Of a stretch of DNA of 64,000 nt, positions 36,701 through 43,953 are shown one piece after another. Every line of letters begins with the position of its first letter. The stretch's first letter is position 1. The notes under the pieces were generated by a model. The model was not told the DNA's origin, did not search any database, and was given only the letters and a program-made list of their open reading frames with translations. Origin of the DNA: CALODP01 sp942492055. GTDB lineage: Bacteria > Bacteroidota > Ignavibacteria > Ignavibacteriales > Melioribacteraceae. A program made the position numbers and the translations under genes. The DNA lies in the NCBI GenBank assembly GCA_942492055.1, contig CALODP010000025.1, positions 270,717 to 334,716 on the forward strand, read 5' to 3'.

Positions 36701-36844
36701 TCTTTCTATCTTTTCCCGACGGCCATTTTCTTTAATGCTTCCTACTCATTCGATAAGGTGAGCAGAGAAGTTAGAGACGAAACTATTAACTACGGAAAAG
36801 AATGGAGTTTCTACGGTGGAATTCTTTTCGATTTCGAGATATAA
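33749..36844 (+). CDS. Peptidase_MA / TolB-like propeller / Omp85-like barrel fusion (copy 1)
   Basis: The start is ATG 33749, giving a clean signal peptide (FSLLTTFFFLTINLLNAQ); ATG 33734 adds five residues. 1031 residues. First comes a gluzincin-type metallopeptidase domain with H122-E-F-T-H126 and the downstream glutamate E182 in WFAEGTAQY. Then a TolB/PD40 propeller (about residues 300-600; NTPDVSPDGKRIVFSYQKDG). The C-terminal third is strand-rich and ends like an Omp85 barrel (LIGMKAYPFYA...LTYRFPLLKNI...GDFGNAW). All zinc-site residues are kept. It should sit in the outer membrane with protease and propeller in the periplasm or outside. A paralogue lies at 40704-43916. Confidence 0.82.
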   Translation: MRKFSLLTTFFFLTINLLNAQYNEFNPDYEWLTIKGEHVYVHYHAEAERTAKVVAKIADEVWDPICSLYEYEPETVHYVIKDIDDYSNGATYFFDNKIEIWASALDFDLRGTHNWLRNVISHEFTHMVQIQAAMKLKRSVPALYFQYLNYEDKRRPDILYGFPNVIVSYPIATLNVPAWFAEGTAQYMRKELGYDDWDTHRDMILRSYVLEDKMLSWNQMQSFGKTSLGNESVYNSGFAFTRFIAQKYGEDKLRKVTKKLGKWNIFTIDAAFKEVIGKDGEELYAEWKEVVKKSYKERATDVLSNMVAGKEIASEGFGNFYPKYNKEDNKVYYISNKSADYFGLTALYAYDIESGKEEKIVDGVRSTFGFIPGTKKIIYAKLSENNPKWVNIHDLYVYDIEEEEETRLTHGLRANTPDVSPDGKRIVFSYQKDGTTNLGLVDINGRNFKRLTLFEDGEQVYNPKFSVNGNTIYFDFIKRNNRDVAKVNIDATGFELVFSTNADERTAFDDNEGNIYYASDKSGIYNIYRFNTKTNKTEQISNVTGGAFMPTVDNKGDIFYAGYTSGGYKIFSLESAKQSEVNDRMSYKWQENPPLNQEIKNGDIAKFDLNYLRNYDDTEIPEYTPQKYSGFFSKMTFFPIVRFDGYNTGNSFIDKVKPGVYFTSSDYLNRFSVFGGITLNKRLERDAFLSFEYRDKLPLLFNIGLKPELKAEIYSVSRKTNSDILFDVDSTGGKFSYADKVKADITYNLFEVDFAAKHKLFYGDNYLEYRLIYSQYSATIGSFIIPNTSSLYPEFEDKYFSGWNNQLKFTHKSIKPGQDSDINPVGRDIELQYNYESNKYNVTGDYTTDDGMLKPNYNHYNLHRLELNYKEHIAVAKGHTLSARFRAATIFGPAVPDFFDYYLGGLIGMKAYPFYAISGNELGWVNLTYRFPLLKNIDTRFAHLYIDKVFMSVYGDFGNAWTGNIPGLNDFKKGAGAELRIKMNSFYLFPTAIFFNASYSFDKVSREVRDETINYGKEWSFYGGILFDFEI

Positions 36845-36879
36845 AAATTAACTTATTTGTACTGTAATACGGATTTGAT

Positions 36880-37773
36880 ATGCGGAAATTTTCGAAAATA
36901 TTGTGTTTTTCTTTATTATTAAGCTCCTTCATGTTTGCTCAGTCAAAGGAGTTTGCCGGAAGCGTTTATTACGACGCTAATGTGGCTTATAAGGCTACAA
37001 AGGATATTTCAGTCAAAGGAGACGCTAATGTAAGCCTCTCGAAAAAGAAATCTCCTTTACTCTCCGGACTTATGTCAATTGTAGTTCCCGGAGCGGGGCA
37101 AGCATATAACGGCGATTGGTGGAAGACTGCAATATTTGTTGCTGCCGAAGCTACGGCCGTTACTCTCGGTTTGATCTACGACGGTAAAGGGGACGATCAA
37201 ACGGAAGTATTTGAAAACTATGCTAATAAACATTGGGATGTGAAAAAATACGCAAGATGGACCATTAATAATATCGATCATATTAAAGCTAATATTCCCG
37301 GAATTGATGACCTGGATGTTACCACATTCAACGTCTTCAAATCAAACGGTGATGTTAACTGGAACGAACTTAACCGTCTCGAACAAGCTATCGGAGGATG
37401 GTACTCACATCAACTGGAACACTTCGGGCATCAGCAATACTACGAAATGATCGGTAAATATCCACAATTCAATCCCGGTTGGGAAGATTTCGACGAAAAC
37501 TCTCTTTTTACTTATACTTCCGAAAAACCGGATGATGTTACCAAAAAGTTTCACTACTACTCCGGGCTTCGCGGAAAGGCTAACGACTATTACAACAAAG
37601 CCTCTACTGCGGTTACTATTGTTGTTACAAACCACATACTAAGCGCGATTGAAGCTGCCTGGACAACCGCTCACAACAACAAAAAACTATCCGTCAATGC
37701 TTCGGTTGGACAAACAACAGTAGGCTTCTACACCGAATACTACCCACAACTGAATTTCTCATTAAGTTTATAA
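36880..37773 (+). CDS. DUF5683-domain envelope protein
   Basis: 297 residues with a signal peptide ending MFAQ. The segment SPLLSGLMSIVVPGAGQAYNGDWWKTAIFVAAEA is the hallmark of DUF5683, a Bacteroidota-type envelope family with paired hydrophobic segments around a 'PGAGQ-x-YNG' turn. A second hydrophobic stretch (AVTIVVTNHILSAIEAAW) follows a polar middle rich in aromatic residues, and the C terminus reads as beta strands. It begins 35 nt after the barrel fusion and ends the block of secretion genes, just before a strong terminator. No biochemical role is known to me. Confidence 0.78.
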   Translation: MRKFSKILCFSLLLSSFMFAQSKEFAGSVYYDANVAYKATKDISVKGDANVSLSKKKSPLLSGLMSIVVPGAGQAYNGDWWKTAIFVAAEATAVTLGLIYDGKGDDQTEVFENYANKHWDVKKYARWTINNIDHIKANIPGIDDLDVTTFNVFKSNGDVNWNELNRLEQAIGGWYSHQLEHFGHQQYYEMIGKYPQFNPGWEDFDENSLFTYTSEKPDDVTKKFHYYSGLRGKANDYYNKASTAVTIVVTNHILSAIEAAWTTAHNNKKLSVNASVGQTTVGFYTEYYPQLNFSLSL

Positions 37774-37780
37774 ATCTCAA

Positions 37781-37809
37781 AAGCCGCTACTAATCAGCGG
37801 CTTTTTTTT
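37781..37809 (+). terminator. Rho-independent terminator closing the type IX block
   Basis: AAGCCGCT (37781-37788) pairs with AGCGGCTT (37796-37803), with a 7-nt loop, followed by a run of T. Confidence 0.94.
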
Positions 37810-38236
37810 ACACAAACTTCACTCCTCCTTTGCAACAGAATGCAATAATGTCCGATTTGTAGATATATATCAATGACTGTCCGGCGCCATAGGTGCCGGC
37901 ATCTCGGTAGATGAAGTATTCAAAGTAGATATTTAGCGCCGTAGGTGCGGCATATTATATCTTTAGTCTATAAGAAATTTCCCAATCCTAATTTTCATAA
38001 GTTAATAGAATTTCTATATCAGAGAAGCTTAAGTGTGTTCTTTCAAAAGGAAGCTGTTACGATTCATCGTGAATAATATATTATTGTTTTTGTGTTGCTG
38101 CTTTATTTCTTCTTCTAGATTGTTGAAAATAGTAAGGATAATAATTAATTTAAACCGATGATAACTGTTTGTGATAACATTGCAGACTATTCCTGATAAA
38201 CAATCAGTTTAGAAAGCCTATTCTCCTGAGGTAATA
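37810..38236. other. Gene-free stretch containing REP-like copy 2
   Basis: Apart from the REP-like pair at 37880-37960 the region is AT-rich with no gene. It supplies the upstream region of the HNH nuclease, including GAGG (38228-38231), five nt before its TTG start. Confidence 0.65.
37880..37960 (+). repeat. REP-like double hairpin, copy 2
   Basis: Hairpin one is CCGGCGCC-ATA-GGTGCCGG (37881-37899). Hairpin two is GCGCC-GTA-GGTGC (37936-37948), followed by CATAT. The hairpin starts are 55 bp apart, against 56 in copy 1. The first hairpin is identical in both copies, while the spacer between the hairpins differs. Confidence 0.85.
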
Positions 38237-39061
38237 TTGTTCAAAATAGGTAAAACATACAACAGAAGAGCTGATATCCACGCGAAATATGCTGGGCAGC
38301 AACAGAGTGGTATCTCAACACCTGCCAAATATCCGTTTATCTTTATTTTTACCAGTAATACTGGTCAGAAATTTGGTTATAGAGACGAATTCCGACCAAA
38401 TGGTTTGTTTTGGTATACTGGTGAAGGGCAAGCTGGTGATATGAAATTATCAAATGGGAATTTGTCAATTCTCGAACATGAAAAGAACCATAAGCAACTC
38501 TTTTTATTTGAATATGTTCAAAGTGGTTTTGTTCGTTTTCTTGGAGAAGCAAAATGTATGGGGTACCACTTTGAAGAACGTCCCGATTTGAATGAAAATT
38601 TGAGAAAAATTCTCATCTTTCATCTAGCTTTGCTTGATCCTGTCGATAAAATGTTGATAAGTGAGCCAAAATATACTTATACATCAGATGAACTGATTTC
38701 TAATAGAGAAAGGAGATTACAAAAGTTTAAAATAAAAGGTAATAATAGAATTCATGCAGATTTGCCTCCGAAAGAAATTCTAACCAGAACATTCCAAAGA
38801 ACAAAAGCTATTAAGGAGTATGTTCTCTTAAGAGCAAATGGAATATGCGAAGGATGTGGAAAAGAGGCCCCATTCAAAACAAAATCAGGCCCCTACTTAG
38901 AAACTCACCATGTTCATAGATTGTGTGATGGCGGATTAGATTATCCAGAAAATGTAATTGCTCTTTGTCCTAATTGTCATCGAAGAGCACACTATGCAAA
39001 GGATAATGAGGCTTATAATAACTCCTTAATACAAAAATTAAAATCAATAGAAAATGAATGA
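38237..39061 (+). CDS. SRA-HNH endonuclease, type IV restriction-like (ScoMcrA-type)
   Basis: 274 residues from a TTG start with GAGG five nt upstream. The N-terminal 120 residues (FKIGKTYNRRADIHAKYAG, GISTPAKYPFIFIFT, LFWYTGEGQAGDM) match the SRA-like domain of ScoMcrA-type enzymes, which recognise modified bases. The C terminus is an HNH nuclease: C204 and C207 of a zinc site, H224-H225-V-H227, an Asn in PENVIALC, and C244-PN-C247-H248. It should cut DNA bearing methylated or otherwise modified bases. The gene stands alone between a REP-like element and a repeat array, which points to acquired DNA. The SRA assignment is from pattern recognition. Confidence 0.82.
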   Translation: MFKIGKTYNRRADIHAKYAGQQQSGISTPAKYPFIFIFTSNTGQKFGYRDEFRPNGLFWYTGEGQAGDMKLSNGNLSILEHEKNHKQLFLFEYVQSGFVRFLGEAKCMGYHFEERPDLNENLRKILIFHLALLDPVDKMLISEPKYTYTSDELISNRERRLQKFKIKGNNRIHADLPPKEILTRTFQRTKAIKEYVLLRANGICEGCGKEAPFKTKSGPYLETHHVHRLCDGGLDYPENVIALCPNCHRRAHYAKDNEAYNNSLIQKLKSIENE

Positions 39062-39279
39062 TTTTCAGGAGATTTCCTTATGCTCGGTCTTTTGGTTCTT
39101 CTAATGCACTGTTCCTAACCTTGACAAAATAAGCCCTTGTTCTTCTCAGTGATCTCAGAGACCTCAGTGGTAAACGTCCTCCTGCTACTTCGCCTTTCCC
39201 TTCAAAAAGCCGATTTCCCCACCAAAACGCCCCTTTTCTATCCGTAATAACCCCGTTTCGGCTAAAGTTCACTCTCTAT
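39062..39279. other. Gene-free spacer with a degenerate dispersed-repeat fragment
   Basis: No gene. The stretch around 39150-39180 (CTCAGTGATCTCAGAGACC-TCAGTGGTAAAC) resembles a second one at 40049-40080 (CCTCTGCGGCCTCTGTGGTT-ACC). Similar CTCTGYGG-type sequences recur in many genomes. The phased array begins at 39280. Confidence 0.5.
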
Positions 39280-39914
39280 TGACACTTTTCCATTTGCCAA
39301 TGTCACTCCGCCATTTCGCTTTGACACGATTCCATTCTCCAATGTCACCCCGCCATTTCGCTTTGTCACGTTTCCATTTGCCAATGTCACTCTGACATTT
39401 CGCTTTGACACGATTCCATTCTCCAATGTCACTCCGCCATTTCGCTTTGACACGATTCCATTCTCCAATGTCACTCTGACATTTTGCTTTGACACGATTC
39501 CATTCTCCAATGTCACTCCGCCATTTCGCCTTGACACGATTCCATTTGCCAATGTCACTCCGCCATTTCGCTTTGACACGATTCCATTCTCCAATGTCAC
39601 TCCGCCATTTCGCTTTGACACGATTCCATTCTCCAATGTCACAGCAACATTTTGCTTTGACACGATTCCATTCTCCAATGTCACACCAACATTTTGCTTT
39701 GACACTTTTCCATTTGCCAATGTCACCCCGCCATTTCGCTTTGACACGTTTCCATTTGTCTATGTCACAACTACATTTCACTTTGCGCGATTTCCATCCG
39801 TCAATGCGCCGATTACATTTCACTATGCGCAAGTTCCATTCGCCAATGCGCTAATTACATTTTGCTATGCGCGATTTCCATCCGACAATGCGCTAATTAC
39901 ATTTCACTTTGCGC
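39280..39914. repeat. Intergenic 21-bp-phased array, 31 units with no slip (array 2)
   Basis: 31 units start every 21 bp from 39280 to 39910 with no insertion or deletion (630 bp = 30 x 21). The first 24 units begin TGACA or TGTCA, which are each other's complement and mostly alternate. The last seven begin TGCGC. A CAT core at offset 12-14 is kept throughout: most units read TG(W)CAC-N4-NCATT with a C near position 19. Two 21-mers alternate to give a 42-bp unit: one has CGATTCCATT, the other TCCGCCATTTCG. Open frames on both strands (about 120-190 codons) follow from the triplet-compatible period; they start inside the array at GTG or TTG without ribosome binding sites. Function unknown. Confidence 0.92.
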
Positions 39915-40647
39915 TACTTGCCCGGGGCATTGATCCGGTGTTTCCTAACTTTGCTCAATTCTCTACCTACTTCGAACGAATTTCTCGGAACTATGCTCGT
40001 ACACCCCGTAAATACTCTCCGGATACAAATATTAGTTTCTCACCTTTTACCTTTGTCTCCTCTGCGGCCTCTGTGGTTACCCCTCTTTTGTTGTAGAATG
40101 CACATCCGTTACATAATAAATAACCTGCCTTAGCGGAAAATGAAGAGAAGCAAGAACCTGATTCTCATTCCACCCCAATTATTCCAAATAATTTCTCCAA
40201 CTATAATTCACTTTTTTTGCTTATCAATGATGTCAACTTAAGGAAACAATTCAGTATGAATTACGCTTCGGGCTTTTTAATTTCCAATTGTAGCGTGCTA
40301 CTGTCCCGGATCCGGTTGAAAATTCGGTAATTAACGAACTGTGACGGAAGCGGAGGCGAAGAATGTTTTAGATATACTAAAAAGGAGATGTAGCGTGCTT
40401 ACTGTCCTAGATCCGGCCTTTGCCGGGAGCGGAGTCGAAGTAAGCTTTATTCCGAATAAGATCACTTTTATTTTCCCCTCGACTCCGCTCGGGGAACATA
40501 CTATATAATAAACTCTCTTATGTTGACAGCATTGCTTGCGAAGAGACGGAAAGTAGGTTTTGGTCCTTACATGGTCGGTGGGGGTGAGTGGGGATAATAA
40601 CTCTTGCCCAAACTCCAATGCCTTTTAGAGAAAAAGAAAGCTTTAAA
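39915..40647. repeat. Gene-free stretch with dispersed-repeat debris
   Basis: No gene. GTAGCGTGCT-ACTGTCC (40290) and GTAGCGTGCTTACTGTCC (40390) are direct repeats 100 bp apart, each followed by GATCCGG and later by GCGGAG-CGAAG. A CTCGACTCCGCTCGGGG segment near 40478-40495 is the reverse of the GGAGTCGAAG element. These look like decayed copies of short interspersed repeats. Confidence 0.65.
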
Positions 40648-40682
40648 CAAAAAAAAGCCTCCCCGAAAATCGAGAAGGCTTT
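40648..40682 (-). terminator. Terminator of the copy-2 peptidase-barrel gene
   Basis: AAAGCCT (40654-40660) pairs with AGGCTTT (40676-40682). Read on the minus strand, the stem is followed by a T run (complement of the A run at 40649-40656). It lies about 20 nt beyond the stop codon. Confidence 0.85.
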
Positions 40683-40703
40683 CCGATTAAAAAAACTTTA
40701 TAC

Positions 40704-43700
40704 TTAGAAATCCGCGCCGATAGAGAAATAATACTTCGGTTCGGAGAAATTATGCAGATCGTAAGACCAGGCAACATCGAAACGCGCAAGGAAAAAGAGG
40801 AGATACATTCTCGCACCGACTCCGGTACCGATCAATAAATCCTTTGTAACGCGGTTTCCGTACTCGTCACGGCCAAATAATCGTAATTGCTTGTTGTTAT
40901 CCCATGCTGTTCCCATATCGACGAAAGCGACCCCCAGAATGTTCTGGAAGAGCATCGGCAAAGGACCGGTTACAAGATAACGAATCAGGGGCATTCTCAA
41001 TTCCATATTGATCAAAGAATACTTTGTTCCCAATTGCTCGGCATAATTATAACCACGCAAAGGAAGAGCAGGAGTTAAGAAGGCGAAATCGGCCGCGTCG
41101 TTCAAAGGAATCTCACCCGTTGCGAAGGTTCGGTTAATCCAATTCTCCGTTCCTCCCAAGAAGAAACGTTGCGGATTAGCGCCACCGGAATAACCTCCCG
41201 ATACTCTGAAGGCAAAAGAATTGTCGAACCAGAAACGGAAGTATTTCCTATAGTCCCAAACAATCGAATAGAAGCTTCTGTCGGGCGTTCCTGCGAAAGG
41301 ATTACCGAAAATAGTAGCATTGTATCGGGTTCCCTGTATCGGGCTCGTGTAGCCCCACATAACGTTGTCGTGAACAAAACTGATCGAAGGAATTACGAAA
41401 GTAGTCTTATCCGCGTCTTCCCCCGGGTCGTCCAGATTTTCCGATGAAACATTGAGCAGACTTAAACTCGCGTCGAATCTGTTGAAGCGGGAGAAAGGAT
41501 AACTCATTGAGAATACTCCGCCGAAATTACGGAATCGGAATAGATCTATTCCGGCTTCTCTGTCCAAATAAACAAAGCGCGCCGTATGAAATCCCTGGAA
41601 TCCTATATTAACCCTCTTGGCCAAATAGTAATAAGCCAGACCGTAGTCACTATTCTTAAGATCAACCTGCATGCTCGTTACCCCAACAAGACGATGATTC
41701 CCGAGAACATCGCTGAATGAGAGTACCGTGGTTCCCTGAAGTCCGTAGAGAGTAGACCATCCGGCGTTAGCGTAAATAAGATCGGGGGAGAAATCCACCT
41801 TATATTTATTCACAAGATAATTGCCGTTCTGATCAAGCTTCTCGCTGAAAAGATTAACGGTATCCTTCAAAGCCTCCGAGGAATCTATCGCAACGGTTTC
41901 GCTTCCGAATATGTAATTGCTGTAATCAACCTGAGTGGAATCTATTTCAGTAGCTCCTTCATCCACAAACTTCCCTGTGAAAATGATACTAGGAGCTTTT
42001 TCAGTTTTATTCTCGTCATTCGGTCCTTCTGTACGCGCAATAATTGCTTTCAAAGTATCCGTTGCATTTGCGCTCTCGTCTCGCTCGGCAATAACAATCG
42101 GTTCACCCGAAAGATATTGCTCCATATATTTTGTCGGTTCCAACTCCGCTACACCCAAATCACGATCGAAAGGGTTATCCATCATAAAGATGTTGTATCC
42201 CAACTTAAAGAGGGAAGAGAATACCAATTTCTTTCCATCCTTCGAAGCGGAAAGGGAAGTAATCTCGTTCAACGAATTGGTTATCGGAACAGAAGGTAAT
42301 TCCAAAATTGTAGAGACGGTATCATTTTCATTCAACACTACTCTTTTCTTGTAGATATTACTGATACCGTTCTTATCGGAAGTAAAAAGAATTTCATCCC
42401 CTTTGGGAGAAACAACAACCGATTGTTCGCTGCACCAATCCCAATCCGTCAATTGTTCCGTTTGCTTCTTTTGCAAATCGTACATATAGATATTGGTTGT
42501 TACGTAATCGTATTGGCTCATCAGAAAATCATCCGTTACCTCTCCGTCGATGTTGCTTCCTCTGTCGGAAGAGAAATAGATGCGGTTTCCGTTCGGTCCC
42601 CAAGCTGGGAATGAATCGGAGAAGATATCATTCGTAATATTTTCCAGCCGTTGCGAGTTAATGTGATAAACGTATATGTCCGATTGCTCGCCGTCAGCTC
42701 CGGCAAAGGCCAATCTGTTTCCATCCTCCGACCAGCTAACCGATTCTATTCCGTCCAATTCTATCGGTAGTATTTCGTAATCTTCTGTTTCCACGTCGAT
42801 AATATGAATGGCGTCGTAACCGCCACTCTTTATCGAGAGAGCGATTCTTTTGTTATCCGGAGACCAAGTAAGGGTAGGGAATAGAATATTCAATTCCTCG
42901 AAATCGTTTGTAGTACCGGTAGAAACCAATTTCTTAATCACTTCACCTTTTACTACATCAAGAATGTAAACTTCGAAATAGATATCCCTGTCGGAAACGA
43001 AAGCTATCTTATCACCCATAGGGGAGATAGAAGGACTAGTGTTGTAGAATCCCCCCGACTTTTTGTTGTTTGTCATTCTTTTGGCAAATTCGTCCGGTTC
43101 TTCTCGTGATGCAATTTCGGGCCAATAGGTTACCTTAAGATCTTTTTTCCAGCGTTCGTTTAATTCCTCTAATGTCAGTCCGATAGAAGCCTTAAAGCCG
43201 TCTTCGGTATTTCCCATTCCCTTTATTTTGTTCAGTATTTCACCGACTTTTTCTTCGCCGTATTTATCTGCGATATATTTGAAAAGAGCTTGTCCGCCAC
43301 GATAAGCGAAGTATCCACCCAATTGGTTGATATCCGGCATAAACTCATTGATGATAGCGTTTCTTACGAACTGATCCGAATTGGTTTCCCAGCCGGTTGA
43401 AAGATATTCCGCCATCCCTTCGTGATACCAGAGAGGGAGCTGCAGCGTTATCCCTTTGGCAATAATGTTTTGAACGGTACCGCCGTAGAGCATATCTCGC
43501 ATAACCGCATGAACCAACTCGTGGTGAATAACATGATCGAATTTCTGATATGAACCTTCGAAAGGAACTACAACCCTGTTCTTGAATGGCTCGGTAAATC
43601 CGCCGGTTCCTTGTCCGAGGTAAGAATCGGTTGTATTGGTTTCCTGAAAATCATTATGAGAATTATACATAATAATCGAAATTCGATTATTAATCTGGTA

Positions 43701-43916
43701 ATTCAATTTATTTTGAATACTCTCCAAAGCACTTTCGGCCGAACTCGAAGCAAACTCCGCGGCGGCTCTTCCGTCTTCTGAAAAATAGATATCGAAGTGT
43801 TTGGTTTGAATATACAACCAATCGAAATCCTTATACTGAACTCTGTTTTTCCCAAATTGCGCAAAGGTTAAGGAAACAGGTAGAAGCATAAGAAGAAAAA
43901 TGTGCAACCTTTTCAT
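40704..43916 (-). CDS. Peptidase_MA / TolB-like propeller / Omp85-like barrel fusion (copy 2)
   Basis: 1070 residues with a signal peptide (LHIFLLMLLPVSLTFAQ). The gluzincin domain has H132-E-L-V-H136 with a downstream YHEGMAEYL glutamate. A TolB/PD40 propeller follows (about residues 280-580; repeats like FPTLTWSPDNKRIALS, FPAWGPNGNRIYFSSD). The last 350 residues are an outer-membrane barrel with the Omp85 signature PLRGYNYAEQ and the ending MELRMPL...AFVDMGTAW...YYFSIGADF. No POTRA domains are seen. It has the same order of domains as the plus-strand protein at 33749 but is divergent from it. RNase R lies upstream, 37 nt away on the same strand. Confidence 0.85.
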   Translation of the reverse strand: MKRLHIFLLMLLPVSLTFAQFGKNRVQYKDFDWLYIQTKHFDIYFSEDGRAAAEFASSSAESALESIQNKLNYQINNRISIIMYNSHNDFQETNTTDSYLGQGTGGFTEPFKNRVVVPFEGSYQKFDHVIHHELVHAVMRDMLYGGTVQNIIAKGITLQLPLWYHEGMAEYLSTGWETNSDQFVRNAIINEFMPDINQLGGYFAYRGGQALFKYIADKYGEEKVGEILNKIKGMGNTEDGFKASIGLTLEELNERWKKDLKVTYWPEIASREEPDEFAKRMTNNKKSGGFYNTSPSISPMGDKIAFVSDRDIYFEVYILDVVKGEVIKKLVSTGTTNDFEELNILFPTLTWSPDNKRIALSIKSGGYDAIHIIDVETEDYEILPIELDGIESVSWSEDGNRLAFAGADGEQSDIYVYHINSQRLENITNDIFSDSFPAWGPNGNRIYFSSDRGSNIDGEVTDDFLMSQYDYVTTNIYMYDLQKKQTEQLTDWDWCSEQSVVVSPKGDEILFTSDKNGISNIYKKRVVLNENDTVSTILELPSVPITNSLNEITSLSASKDGKKLVFSSLFKLGYNIFMMDNPFDRDLGVAELEPTKYMEQYLSGEPIVIAERDESANATDTLKAIIARTEGPNDENKTEKAPSIIFTGKFVDEGATEIDSTQVDYSNYIFGSETVAIDSSEALKDTVNLFSEKLDQNGNYLVNKYKVDFSPDLIYANAGWSTLYGLQGTTVLSFSDVLGNHRLVGVTSMQVDLKNSDYGLAYYYLAKRVNIGFQGFHTARFVYLDREAGIDLFRFRNFGGVFSMSYPFSRFNRFDASLSLLNVSSENLDDPGEDADKTTFVIPSISFVHDNVMWGYTSPIQGTRYNATIFGNPFAGTPDRSFYSIVWDYRKYFRFWFDNSFAFRVSGGYSGGANPQRFFLGGTENWINRTFATGEIPLNDAADFAFLTPALPLRGYNYAEQLGTKYSLINMELRMPLIRYLVTGPLPMLFQNILGVAFVDMGTAWDNNKQLRLFGRDEYGNRVTKDLLIGTGVGARMYLLFFLARFDVAWSYDLHNFSEPKYYFSIGADF

Positions 43917-43953
43917 TTGGCTAACCGATTATTTGTGACAAACTTTATTATTC

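Noticed and set aside
39262..39854. Repeat-peptide open frames on both strands through array 2
   Set aside because: They begin at GTG or TTG inside the array without ribosome binding sites, and unit differences are not biased to third codon positions by eye. Kept open as a possibility because the array has no indels.
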